From the NCBI GenBank assembly GCA_016786565.1, contig JAEUVY010000102.1, positions 42,096 through 106,095 of the forward strand: DNA of 64,000 nt. The letters run 5' to 3'. The position numbers and the translations under genes were made by a program. Of this stretch, positions 51,804-60,101 are shown in pieces. Within the stretch, counting starts at the first letter, position 1; every line of letters starts with the position of its first letter. The notes beneath the pieces were generated by a model, which was not told the DNA's origin, did not search any database, and was given only the letters and a program-made list of their open reading frames with translations. Source of the stretch: Flavipsychrobacter sp. Lineage in GTDB: Bacteria; Bacteroidota; Bacteroidia; Chitinophagales; Chitinophagaceae.

Positions 51804-52431
51804 AAAGATCAAGGTCTTCATCGTTGACGACCACCAGATCGTTATAGACGGAATTTGCTCGCTTCTCGTCAACGAGCAGGAATTTCAGATATGCGGCACC
51901 TGCAGCGACCCTACAAAAGTAATGAACGAACTGCAGCAGCATGTACCCGATATTGTGGTAACTGACATTCAGATGCCCGGTCTCTCGGGGGTTGAATTGG
52001 CCCGCAACATCGCGAAAAAGTATCCGGACACGCGTTTGCTCGCTCTGTCCATGTTCGGCGACATCAGCAGCATCCGCCAGATGCTTGACTCAGGCATTTC
52101 AGGCTACATTCTTAAAAATACCGGCCGCGAAGAACTGATACGCGCACTGCACACACTGGCAAAAGGAGAGAACTACTTCTCTCCCGAGATAACCCGGGAA
52201 CTGGCTACTGCAGTGAAAAGCAGAACACAGCACAGCGCGGCACACCTCACCAACAGGGAAATAGAGATCATTCGCCTCATAGCGCGCGACCTGAGCAATA
52301 AGCAGATCGCCGGCGAACTATTCATCAGCGAACGTACCGTGGAAACGCACCGAAAGAACATCCTGCGCAAGACCGGCAACCAAACGGCGATCGGACTTGT
52401 AAAATATGCCTACGACAATAAGATCATCTGA
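51790..52431 (+). CDS. LuxR/NarL-type response regulator
   Basis: 213 residues. A receiver domain (about 8-125; FIVDDHQIVIDGICSLL with acidic Asp pair, VTDIQMPGLSG with phospho-acceptor Asp at about 59, LSMFGD, GYILKNTGREELIRAL with conserved Lys) is followed by a LuxR HTH (LTNREIEIIRLIARDLSNKQ, IAGELFISERTVETHRKNIL). It is the output partner of the kinase with which its start overlaps. The divergent copper-type operon upstream of the kinase is a possible target, although no operator was identified. Confidence 0.95.
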   Translation: MNNNKKIKVFIVDDHQIVIDGICSLLVNEQEFQICGTCSDPTKVMNELQQHVPDIVVTDIQMPGLSGVELARNIAKKYPDTRLLALSMFGDISSIRQMLDSGISGYILKNTGREELIRALHTLAKGENYFSPEITRELATAVKSRTQHSAAHLTNREIEIIRLIARDLSNKQIAGELFISERTVETHRKNILRKTGNQTAIGLVKYAYDNKII

Positions 52432-52446
52432 CAGGAAACGGGCATA

Positions 52447-52872
52447 CTACTTACCCTCCAATGCCACAGCGATCATCCCCTTCAGCACTTTCAGGTCCAC
52501 GTCTGTCAGCTTGTTGATGTAAAGACACCCCTTCCCTGTCTTGTGTTTGCCGAGCTTCTTCAGTGTATCGGCATCTTCATGAATATTGGCCAACAGGTAT
52601 AGTGCGAAATTTGCCTTTCGGGGAGAGAACCCTATCTTCATCCAGTCCACTTCCCTGCCTGTGTTGGGGCTTTTGTACTTTCGATTGCCAAAACCTATTA
52701 TTGAACTGCCCCACATCACCGCCTCCTCACCCGATGCCTCACTCATCATCCCAATGATAGCGAACGTGTCTGCACGCTTGTGCTCATCGGCAATCGCGTT
52801 CACAAAATCAGCTACGCTCACCTCTGTGGGTTTCGTCTTTATCTCCGCCGGTTTCGATTTTTTCTCCGCCAT
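52447..52872 (-). CDS. DUF1801 domain protein
   Basis: 141 residues. After a Lys/Pro-rich basic start (MAEKKSKPAEIKTKPTEVSV) comes the DUF1801 fold (NAIADEHKRADTFAIIGMMS, SGEEAVMWGSSIIGFGNRKY, DWMKIGFSPRKANFALYLLA, LGKHKTGKGCLYINKLTDVD). The family is widespread, often beside other YdhG-type proteins, and has no known activity. It overlaps no neighbour: the response regulator ends 15 bp before its stop on the opposite strand. Confidence 0.85.
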   Translation of the reverse strand: MAEKKSKPAEIKTKPTEVSVADFVNAIADEHKRADTFAIIGMMSEASGEEAVMWGSSIIGFGNRKYKSPNTGREVDWMKIGFSPRKANFALYLLANIHEDADTLKKLGKHKTGKGCLYINKLTDVDLKVLKGMIAVALEGK

Positions 52873-52990
52873 AATATTTCATTCAATAGATCCCGTCAAT
52901 GCCCGCAGACAACACCGCTCACCGTTTTACTACGCAGCACTGCAGCAAGCCCTGCCTTACGTTTATTACAATCACTTTGAACATCCACTA

Positions 52991-54232
52991 TCAGAATCGC
53001 TCCACAAATGCGTCTACTCCATAACCTGAATAGTATGACTCGGTACTGATACAATATATCCCGCCACTGTAATAAAACACCTTTATCGGGGATCCCTGTG
53101 TTATGATCCGCTTTTCCTGCATGTATGTAGATGTGTTGTACACATGCACCTCTTGCCCTGTTGTTCCGCAATACAGCTTTGCATTATCCGCATCCACTTC
53201 AAACGATCTCAGAAAAACGCTGCCACGCGGCAAAGTGCTGACATAGTTGAACCCTGTGTCAAAGATGACCCCTGTATTTGCACACACAATCCGGTTATCT
53301 CCCGGCAAAAGCGCATAGGGCGGGGCCACTGAATACGAACTGATATAACTGCTTTTGGCCCACTTCATCACGCCGTTCGCGTCAAAATTCATCCGATAAC
53401 GGACTGATGACAGCCCCAGCAGATCTGTATTTGTACCCGGCAACACCAGCAGGCTCATGTTTGCAAACGAATATGCGGTATCAAACAGCATTGCCTTGGT
53501 GGTGCGGTCGTAGGTCAACAGACCAGGCGTTACATTGCTGGAACTGATAAACAACTTGCCATTGGCGTAAACGATGCTTGCAGGCACAACTTCAGTATTG
53601 AGCTGGTCGGTCTTATCCAGTGTCTCCGGATCATACATAAACACCCATCCATCGTTTCTCGACAAGTAGATCTCTTTTTTGCCGTTATGGGTAGCCATGA
53701 ACATACTCATTATTGTAGCGCCGGTCTCAATTTTATGCAGCACCTTTCTTGTTGTGATATCATATACTGCCAACTCGCCGATGGCACTTATCAAATATAT
53801 GCGACCTGTCTGCTTGTCGCAGATCGCGTCTTTCGGCACAAAAGGAAGGAAGTCAATATCTGACCGGGTAAAAACACGCGTGTTACTGTATATAGTTTTA
53901 CCGACACCGTTCACAAGTACCTGGGCCCGCACCCTGTAGGTAACATAACTGTTGAGTGTGAGTGTATCCGTGTACTGCGTATCTGCAGCGTTAACCGTGA
54001 GCAATTGCGGCGGCTTATTTAAGCCGGTATCAATGCTCCGCTCCATGTATATACTTGAAATATACCGCGCTTCGATCCCCGACCACTTGAGCATAATTTT
54101 CTTACCGGATACTGCCGGAGTGTCAAGTGTTATTACAAACGACGATTCAGACGGTTGGTCATTTTTCTTTTTACCACAAGAGGCAACTACAAACAGCAGT
54201 AATACTGCTATCAATCGGGTACATACTTTCAT
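52991..54232 (-). CDS. Lipoprotein with fibronectin III-like and propeller domains
   Basis: 413 residues; lipobox VASC with Cys about 19, then GKKKNDQ. Residues 30-125 are an FN3-like beta-sandwich (FVITLDTPAVSGKKIMLKWS, YVTYRVRAQVLVNGVGKTIY). The rest is a YVTN/WD-like propeller (GRIYLISAIGELAVYDITTR, KEIYLSRNDGWVFMYDPETL, YCGTTGQEVHVYNTSTYMQE). It is lipid-anchored, probably facing the outside, with a binding role. Divergent from the gene at 54379. Confidence 0.75.
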   Translation of the reverse strand: MKVCTRLIAVLLLFVVASCGKKKNDQPSESSFVITLDTPAVSGKKIMLKWSGIEARYISSIYMERSIDTGLNKPPQLLTVNAADTQYTDTLTLNSYVTYRVRAQVLVNGVGKTIYSNTRVFTRSDIDFLPFVPKDAICDKQTGRIYLISAIGELAVYDITTRKVLHKIETGATIMSMFMATHNGKKEIYLSRNDGWVFMYDPETLDKTDQLNTEVVPASIVYANGKLFISSSNVTPGLLTYDRTTKAMLFDTAYSFANMSLLVLPGTNTDLLGLSSVRYRMNFDANGVMKWAKSSYISSYSVAPPYALLPGDNRIVCANTGVIFDTGFNYVSTLPRGSVFLRSFEVDADNAKLYCGTTGQEVHVYNTSTYMQEKRIITQGSPIKVFYYSGGIYCISTESYYSGYGVDAFVERF

Positions 54233-54378
54233 AATGGTGATGTTTGTTATTTATGAAGCAAAAATAGCATTATTTCTAACTTTGGGCCGGTGCGCTTTAC
54301 GCTTATCATCTGCATGCCAGTCAGGAAATGTGCCGATTGCCAATTTTGCAGCTACTTTTAAACACACAACAACGACCA

Positions 54379-54801
54379 ATGAACGCAACCATAAAAAAAC
54401 GAGGCCCCGGCAACAGATTACTCGTACTGCTGGTGACACCTGTCATCGCATCGCTCATCATTCCCGTCGTCATACTCGACATATGGGCCGAGATCTACCA
54501 CCGCATTTGCTTCCCTATCTACAAGATCCCCTATGTGCCCCGCGGCAAGTATGTAATGGTGGCCGACAGGCTGAAGCTGCCCTACCTTAACCCAGTGCAG
54601 AAAATAGGCTGTGCCTATTGCGGCTATGTAAACGGTCTGATGCGCTACTGGAAAGAGATCGTGAACCTTACAGAAAAACACTGGTGCCCGATCAAACATG
54701 CCATGAACCAAAAATTCGCCGCAGCCGAACATCAGGAACGCATGAATTTCGCCGAATATGGCGATGAAACCGCGTTCAAGGACAAGTACATGAAAAGCTG
54801 A
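54379..54801 (+). CDS. Conserved membrane-associated protein with Cys pairs, unknown function
   Basis: 140 residues from MNATIKKRGPGNRLLVLLVT; the in-frame lead from 54328 is dropped. One membrane segment (about 12-35; LLVTPVIASLIIPVVILDIW) is followed by a conserved body: IYHRICFPIYKIPYVPRGKY, then KIGCAYCGYVNGLMRYWKEI and TEKHWCPIKHAMNQKFAAAE. The CAYC and WCPIKH blocks look like a metal site (Cys, Cys, Cys, His). The pattern is recurrent in Bacteroidota as I recall, but I know no function. Confidence 0.68.
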   Translation: MNATIKKRGPGNRLLVLLVTPVIASLIIPVVILDIWAEIYHRICFPIYKIPYVPRGKYVMVADRLKLPYLNPVQKIGCAYCGYVNGLMRYWKEIVNLTEKHWCPIKHAMNQKFAAAEHQERMNFAEYGDETAFKDKYMKS

Positions 54802-54812
54802 AACAACCCGAA

Positions 54813-55394
54813 TTATTCATCGTTCAGGCCCTTACCCGCAAGTATGGCCGGAAGACATTTTTCGATCCTGGCAGTGCGCGTCTTAGATTGTTTTGCCGAT
54901 GAAAAGTGCAGAAGGTATGCCCGCTGCCGGCCGGGTGTAAGCTTCGTGAACGCGGCCTTCACATCAGGCGCTCCGTCCAGATATTCCTGAAACTCAGGAA
55001 CTACTTCAAACTCTTCCACCGCCTTCAGTACAACTCGTTTCCCCGCTTTCTCCAATGCCGCTGCTTCCCTGATGTAGGTCTTCAGTATTGCCGACTGCCG
55101 CTCCACGGTTGCCGAATCAGTAAAACGAGCCTGCCGTGCAGCCTGCACATTGACCGACTGCTGCACCAATATCTTCTTCGCGTCTTTCAGCAATGCGCCA
55201 TTAAAGAAAAGGAACGCGCAATAGTCTTTAAACACATGGATCAGCACCACGTTGCGCCCTTCTACGGTATAACACGGACAGCCCCACTTCAATTCTTCGG
55301 TGAGACCACAATCCAGGGCTATAGAACGCATCAGTGCTATCTCCTGCTGCCAGCGTCCGGGCCTATCAAAATAAAAATCAACTTTCGGGTTCAT
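54813..55394 (-). CDS. YdeI/DUF1801-type protein
   Basis: 193 residues. The N-terminal half is a DUF1801-like domain (DFYFDRPGRWQQEIALMRSI, ELKWGCPCYTVEGRNVVLIH, VFKDYCAFLFFNGALL). The C-terminal half is the helical YdeI/OmdA segment (VPEFQEYLDGAPDVKAAFTK, LTPGRQRAYLLHFSSAKQSK, TRTARIEKCLPAILAGKGLN). The pair forms the standard YdeI architecture; its activity is unknown. The two DUF1801-like genes in the window are not adjacent. Confidence 0.85.
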   Translation of the reverse strand: MNPKVDFYFDRPGRWQQEIALMRSIALDCGLTEELKWGCPCYTVEGRNVVLIHVFKDYCAFLFFNGALLKDAKKILVQQSVNVQAARQARFTDSATVERQSAILKTYIREAAALEKAGKRVVLKAVEEFEVVPEFQEYLDGAPDVKAAFTKLTPGRQRAYLLHFSSAKQSKTRTARIEKCLPAILAGKGLNDE

Positions 55395-55455
55395 AAAACA
55401 TAAAAGTAGTCAAATTGCCGGTCGGTCATAGTACTGACGACTACTTCACACTTCG

Positions 55456-56442
55456 CTATGCAGGCACTTTCTCGCCGGGTGCATAGGCCACCTTTTCTAT
55501 CTTGTTCTTCACCGGTTGCAGTGTGCGCAGATAACGATACACCGCCTTCAGTTCCATATCGCTCATGCGCGAGAATGACCCCCATGGCATTTGCGACCCG
55601 CTATACACACGCCCCTTGCGGAAACGAGCTATAAATGCCTCTTCACTCCAACGGCCCATAATGCCTGTCTCAGGATCGGGTGTGAGGTTGGGTGTGATGA
55701 ACGTATACCCTTCAGACATAGCATCGGCGGGCAGTTTGAAACCGCCTGCAAACAACGTGCCCAATGCCTTGCCTGTCTGAAGATCTCTTTCTGTGTGGCA
55801 ACCCACACAATTCGCCACCCTGTGCGCAACATATTCGCCATAGGCTATGCTGCTATCCACAGGCACCGAAACAGGAGGTGTATTCACTGGAGGCATAGGT
55901 TTGAAAGCGCCCAACATTATCAGCGCCTTGCCCAGCAAAGAATACTCTGTTGGCTCCACCTTATTCTTCACAGGCTCTTGCGAGCGCAGGAACGAGATCA
56001 ACGCCACCACATCTTCGTCGCTCATCTCCTGAAACGGCATGAACGGGAACATGGCTTTGTTATTGTGGTTCACCGAATAACGAAGCGCGCGAACCAACTG
56101 CCCATCGGTCAGTTTGCCGATACCTGTTTCTTCGTCCGGCGTCAGGTTGCCCGCCCTGAATTTCCCGGGTGGAATGTCCACAGCCCAGCCCCCTATAAGC
56201 GGCATTTCCTTACCCTGGTCTATATCAGCTTTGTTAGCCAGTGGTGTGTGGCACGATGCGCAATGCGCCGGGCCGAAGGCCAGGTACTTTCCGCGCGCTA
56301 TCACCGCCGGGTCTTTACTTGCATGCAGATTGTCGGGCATCGGCACATCAAAGTCCTTATTGCCTGCCACACTGATGTATGCTATCAGCGACCCGAACAG
56401 GATTACAATTACCAATACAACACGGAGTAGTGTCTTTTTCAT
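55456..56442 (-). CDS. Membrane-anchored diheme cytochrome c
   Basis: 328 residues. An N-terminal helix (LLRVVLVIVILFGSLIAYIS) anchors it. Two c-type heme sites, CASCH (about 61-65) and CVGCH (about 217-221), define two cytochrome c domains, with candidate distal Met ligands in GKEMPLIGGW and MPWGSFSRMSDMEL. Such diheme proteins pass electrons in periplasmic respiratory chains, and the domain order resembles alcohol- or sugar-dehydrogenase cytochrome subunits. No oxidoreductase or ccm gene is adjacent, so the donor is unknown. Confidence 0.9.
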   Translation of the reverse strand: MKKTLLRVVLVIVILFGSLIAYISVAGNKDFDVPMPDNLHASKDPAVIARGKYLAFGPAHCASCHTPLANKADIDQGKEMPLIGGWAVDIPPGKFRAGNLTPDEETGIGKLTDGQLVRALRYSVNHNNKAMFPFMPFQEMSDEDVVALISFLRSQEPVKNKVEPTEYSLLGKALIMLGAFKPMPPVNTPPVSVPVDSSIAYGEYVAHRVANCVGCHTERDLQTGKALGTLFAGGFKLPADAMSEGYTFITPNLTPDPETGIMGRWSEEAFIARFRKGRVYSGSQMPWGSFSRMSDMELKAVYRYLRTLQPVKNKIEKVAYAPGEKVPA

Positions 56443-56624
56443 AGTTTTTGTTTTTGGGAGAATTGTGAAATCAATACTTAACCTAATGATGCAATCCTTT
56501 TGTTAAGTATCAGCGTAAAGATTATAATTATTATTATAAAATCATAGAAATTTAAATAGATATTTCCACGCTACTATTACGCGGCATACCATGATGACCC
56601 TATCGATGTTGTCCAAAAACAAAA

Positions 56625-56647
56625 AGACCACCCGTGTCGGGCGGTCT
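56625..56647 (-). terminator. Intrinsic terminator of the PETase-like gene
   Basis: 10-bp stem AGACCACCCG / CGGGCGGTCT (one G-U) with a 3-nt loop, followed on the minus strand by TTTTTG TTTTTG. It lies 41 bp after the stop at 56688. Confidence 0.8.
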
Positions 56648-56687
56648 CTTGTTACAGACGTATCAAATACTTCGTCAGGCCATTCTA

Positions 56688-57878
56688 TCAATGCGACACC
56701 AACAATTTGCCAACAGCAACTATCGCTTCCCCATCCGAGATCCTGTACAAATAAACACCTGCCGGAAAGGACGATGAAGGTATGATGGTGGTACCACTGA
56801 AACGTGCGTCATAAACCACCCTGCCTGTTACCTGAGATACAACGATGCGTGATACAGCCTCTCGGTCAGACTGAACAATGATCTTGTCCGGTGCGGGATT
56901 GGGATAGACCAAGAAACCTGTTGATAGTTCACCAACCTCAACACCTGTGGTGCTGCACAAGGTGCAGTTCTTCGCATGGGTCACAGCCCCATCTGCCGCC
57001 AGGTCTGTCTCAAATGTAGTGCCGGCAGCGCAGTTGCCCTTCAGGGTGTAGTTGAGCCATGGCACAAGATATTTGTTGATGGTGGCATGCTGCGCGGCAC
57101 GGGTAATGCCGGGTGCCGGTGTGCAGGTAGCCTCACCAAAACTGCAGGTGGTACTCGCTCCGGCCATCTGGCAATGGCTGCCCCCTTTAATGGTTATGTA
57201 GTGTTTGCAAGCCGCGGTAAGCGCATCATACATAGGGCGCTGGTTGGTAGCCGGCGCTGTCACACAGTCGTTCTCACCGGCAAACACAAGCGATGGCGCA
57301 TTTACGGATGAGGCCGCAGTTATTGCCGACGGAGTGGTCTCGGCGGCAGCAAATGTCACCATGGCCTTTATGGACGGGTCGTAAGAACGTGCCAGAAACG
57401 CAGCACCACCGCCCATGCTATGACCCATTACACAGTTGTTAGTATCTGTCTTGCCATATAGCAGCGATGCTGCTTCCGCCCCCAACGCCGTCACCTCGCG
57501 CACCACAAACGCCAGGTCCTTTCCAAACTCGCTGTGCGACGGAGAAAACGACCCCTCCGTAGTGGGAAACGCAATGATGTAACCATTGGTCACCACGGCA
57601 TCTCTTATGTTGGCATAGGCATCGTAGGTCATCACAAATCCATGCCCGAAGCTGATGACAGGTGCCTTGCCCGGGTAGGCTGCAGCGAATGGCTTGTTGT
57701 CACCTGCCACATCTGCAGGATAGTATATCTCTACCGGTACCGACCTGTTACTTCTTGCCGCATCGGTAAAGGTCTTTGTTATGTGCCCCACCTGATATGG
57801 CTGACCATATGCCACACTAAACCCACACAATGCAATACAGAAAACTATCAGACGGCTGATTGATGATATCGACACCAT
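56688..57878 (-). CDS. Secreted PETase/dienelactone-hydrolase-like esterase with T9SS domain
   Basis: 396 residues from MVSISSISRLIVFCIALCGF (signal peptide); the upstream in-frame lead lies inside a hairpin. The hydrolase domain has the nucleophile elbow GHSMGGGAAFLA (Ser about 152), the acid loop SLVFAGENDCV (Asp about 203) and ITIKGGSHCQMAG (His about 231). The order and wording of END..GGSH and the long loop (PMYDALTAACKHY) follow the PET-hydrolase/polyesterase branch of the family more than chlorophyllases. A T9SS type A tail (VYPNPAPDKIIVQS, FPAGVYLYRISDGE) sends it outside. Polyester or other ester substrates are possible, not shown. Confidence 0.85.
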   Translation of the reverse strand: MVSISSISRLIVFCIALCGFSVAYGQPYQVGHITKTFTDAARSNRSVPVEIYYPADVAGDNKPFAAAYPGKAPVISFGHGFVMTYDAYANIRDAVVTNGYIIAFPTTEGSFSPSHSEFGKDLAFVVREVTALGAEAASLLYGKTDTNNCVMGHSMGGGAAFLARSYDPSIKAMVTFAAAETTPSAITAASSVNAPSLVFAGENDCVTAPATNQRPMYDALTAACKHYITIKGGSHCQMAGASTTCSFGEATCTPAPGITRAAQHATINKYLVPWLNYTLKGNCAAGTTFETDLAADGAVTHAKNCTLCSTTGVEVGELSTGFLVYPNPAPDKIIVQSDREAVSRIVVSQVTGRVVYDARFSGTTIIPSSSFPAGVYLYRISDGEAIVAVGKLLVSH

Positions 57879-57914
57879 TTTGTTTAATATTTTAACTACA
57901 ATATTAAACAAAAT
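57877..57914 (-). promoter_or_regulatory. 15-bp hairpin that covers the start codon
   Basis: ATTTTGTTTAATATT (57877-57891) and AATATTAAACAAAAT (57900-57914) are perfect reverse complements around an 8-nt loop. In the mRNA the hairpin's 3' arm ends with the AU of the AUG, so the start codon is partly base-paired. It lies between the upstream GT39-like gene's stop (57935) and the esterase start. Almost all pairs are A-U, so it would melt readily. Confidence 0.7.
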
Positions 57915-57934
57915 AAGCCAACACAAGCAGAATA

Positions 57935-59185
57935 TTACACCACGTGCTGTGTTTTACCTGTGGTAATCCCCCACGGCAGGCCCATTTCCGCAACGTCCAT
58001 CCCCACAGCATAAAGCATTACAGGAAATAGCTGAAACAGTAATCGCTCGGCCGAGGTAGACAAATGCCATGCGAGGTCCTTGGGTGTCACAACATACACC
58101 AGAAAGTAGGCAAACGCGCAAACTACCACCAGAAGGAATCTCTTGGAGGGCAGGCGCTTTTTCACCACACACAGCACAAGGTAAGCAGCCACTATCCACC
58201 GGCTGTAGGCGAAACGCTGATTGAACACATCCGCAAAGAAATTAAAAACTGTTGTCCACCGCTCACCGTGCAACAGGAACCCCATAGTGCCGCTGCCCGC
58301 CTCCTGCACCAGATCGTTCTGAACCGGACACACCAGTTTAAATACAAACACCACCAGCAATGGAACTGCAATAGCAGGCAATGTGTAACGCAATGCTGCA
58401 CGCGAGAAAAACACCGGGGCATACAGCACCATAAAAATGCCCGCCAGAATGGCTCCCTCATTTTTTGTCCACACGCACAGGCCTGCAAATACTGCCGCAG
58501 CCATCAGATACTTTTTATTGTCACGTGCATATTGCACACACACCACCGCACACAACAGAAAAAACGACAACAACGCGTCGGCATACTGAGTAGTACTGTT
58601 GATAATGTAATAAGCCTCCACCACAAACAGAGCCAGTATCACTACTGCTACCGGCAGGCTCCTTCGCTCTATCTCGCCATACACAAGCACCGGTACACTG
58701 ATCGCAACAAACATACTGAACACAAACGGGATCATATAACCATCGGCCGATGAGAACAACCGCATAAAGAAAGCCAAAGTGGCCGGCAACGCAAGCGGAT
58801 AGTCGGGGTGGCCATTGGCTACATTCTGAAACATTTTGCGCCAGTTCTCGGCGTCCGTCAGTGTTCTGGCGTGCAAGTTCCAAATGGTCCACGCATCCCA
58901 GCCACCATACTTAGGTGCCATAGCCGGCCCCGTTATAGCCAGTGCGGCCACACCTGCGGCCAGCACCACCAGCGATATCCATTGCTGCTTTTCAGTACCA
59001 CTCGCCTGCACTTCGGACACCGTCGCGCCGGTTATCAACCATCTGCCCAGTGCAAATAGTGCGGCCGCTGCTAAAGGCACTGCTAACCAAAATGGCAGCC
59101 CCATCAATAAATACAGAAAATAAATGCTGCTGATGCAGCCAATGCCCATGCCGGCAAATATCATATACCGGTTACGTTCGCTCAT
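57935..59185 (-). CDS. GT39/ArnT-like polytopic membrane glycosyltransferase
   Basis: About 416 residues with ten or more hydrophobic segments. The first periplasmic loop (KYGGWDAWTIWNLHARTLTD) carries the acidic residues expected in GT-C glycosyltransferases, and the following PDYPLALPATLAFFMRL helps define the RgtA/ArnT-like fold. Such enzymes use undecaprenyl-linked sugar donors. The start is taken at MSERNRYMIFAGMGIG, whose ATG overlaps the stop of the neighbour as ATGA; a Met three codons earlier is possible. Pairs with the small protein at 59182. Confidence 0.72.
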   Translation of the reverse strand: MSERNRYMIFAGMGIGCISSIYFLYLLMGLPFWLAVPLAAAALFALGRWLITGATVSEVQASGTEKQQWISLVVLAAGVAALAITGPAMAPKYGGWDAWTIWNLHARTLTDAENWRKMFQNVANGHPDYPLALPATLAFFMRLFSSADGYMIPFVFSMFVAISVPVLVYGEIERRSLPVAVVILALFVVEAYYIINSTTQYADALLSFFLLCAVVCVQYARDNKKYLMAAAVFAGLCVWTKNEGAILAGIFMVLYAPVFFSRAALRYTLPAIAVPLLVVFVFKLVCPVQNDLVQEAGSGTMGFLLHGERWTTVFNFFADVFNQRFAYSRWIVAAYLVLCVVKKRLPSKRFLLVVVCAFAYFLVYVVTPKDLAWHLSTSAERLLFQLFPVMLYAVGMDVAEMGLPWGITTGKTQHVV

Positions 59186-59568
59186 TTGCTGCATGTGGCT
59201 ACAAAATAAAAGTTCTTACTCCTGGTCTTCGCCAGCACACGGCGGTTACCCTCTATAGCTGCCTGCACTTTGCCATATACACTTTCATTACACATGGTCA
59301 GCACTGTATCACACTCGCGCTCATCGGGCGACACATACCGTGGGGCCAGAATGTACCGGGCATAAGCCAGCGCATAATCCTTCCGGGCAGGATCGCCGAT
59401 AAACTGAAACGACATGTTGCTACCTGCAGGCGTAGCAGCGGCAACCTCATTCAGGCCGTCGCGCAGTCCGTCTATAGCATCGTAAGCCGTGGATACGGTT
59501 TTGTCAAAACCAAGTGCAGCCCATGCCACACCCAGCACTACCAGCAAAGGAACCAGCTTTTCTTTCAC
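59182..59568 (-). CDS. Small single-helix membrane protein linked to the GT39-like gene
   Basis: About 128 residues, opening with a GTG (VKEKLVPLLVVLGVAWAALG) that gives one membrane helix; a longer in-frame lead to 59619 also starts with GTG. The soluble part (FDKTVSTAYDAIDGLRDGLN, YALAYARYILAPRYVSPDER, NFYFVATCSK) is not recognised. ATGA coupling to the downstream membrane glycosyltransferase gene suggests a functional pair. Partner of unknown role. Confidence 0.55.
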   Translation of the reverse strand: MKEKLVPLLVVLGVAWAALGFDKTVSTAYDAIDGLRDGLNEVAAATPAGSNMSFQFIGDPARKDYALAYARYILAPRYVSPDERECDTVLTMCNESVYGKVQAAIEGNRRVLAKTRSKNFYFVATCSK

Positions 59569-59706
59569 AAACTGCAAGATAAGGAGATATGAGAGAAGTG
59601 TACACGAACCTGCATTCACACCGGATTATGTCTCCTAAGATCATCAGCGGTCGTCATGTTGGAAATACAACCGGAGCGAAATACCTTGCGAGGAAAAGCC
59701 AGCGAG

Positions 59707-60051
59707 ATGCAGCAGAGAATACTTCATTTACTTTTTTATTTTGGTATGGCAGCACTCTCCATCGGCACGCTTTTCAAAATACAGCATTGGCCATACGGAC
59801 GGCTTCTTCAATCAACCGGACTATTCCTGGAATTTCTTTTCTTCTTCTTTGTCCTCCTTGAGATCATTTTGTCAAAGAAAGCTGGTGTTTACCAAAAATT
59901 GATATTCTCAATCATCTATGCAACTGTACCTCTTGCCGGCTATTTTCTTCTACCCGCATTGGCTCTTTTGCTTGTTGTGTTCATCGCAGGGAACACATAT
60001 CTGACCAATGTACGCACGAAGTTCATGTTTCAGATGGAGAAAAGAAAATAG
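59707..60051 (+). CDS. Orphan GldL-N-like membrane protein
   Basis: About 114 residues from MQQRILHLLFYFGMAALSIG; an in-frame lead of 17 codons begins at 59656. Four hydrophobic helices are visible. The segment SIGTLFKIQHWPYGRLLQST, then GLFLEFLFFFFVL, matches the signature of the GldL N-terminal domain (ALFKIMHWPGA..GL..E), the T9SS motor component. It lacks GldL's C-terminal cytoplasmic part. It stands apart from any gld cluster here, so it may be a truncated or specialised relative rather than the motor protein. Confidence 0.65.
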   Translation: MQQRILHLLFYFGMAALSIGTLFKIQHWPYGRLLQSTGLFLEFLFFFFVLLEIILSKKAGVYQKLIFSIIYATVPLAGYFLLPALALLLVVFIAGNTYLTNVRTKFMFQMEKRK

Positions 60052-60101
60052 AACGCGGCGTTCGCGCCTCAGGCACACTTGGCCAGACACAACAATAACC
60101 A

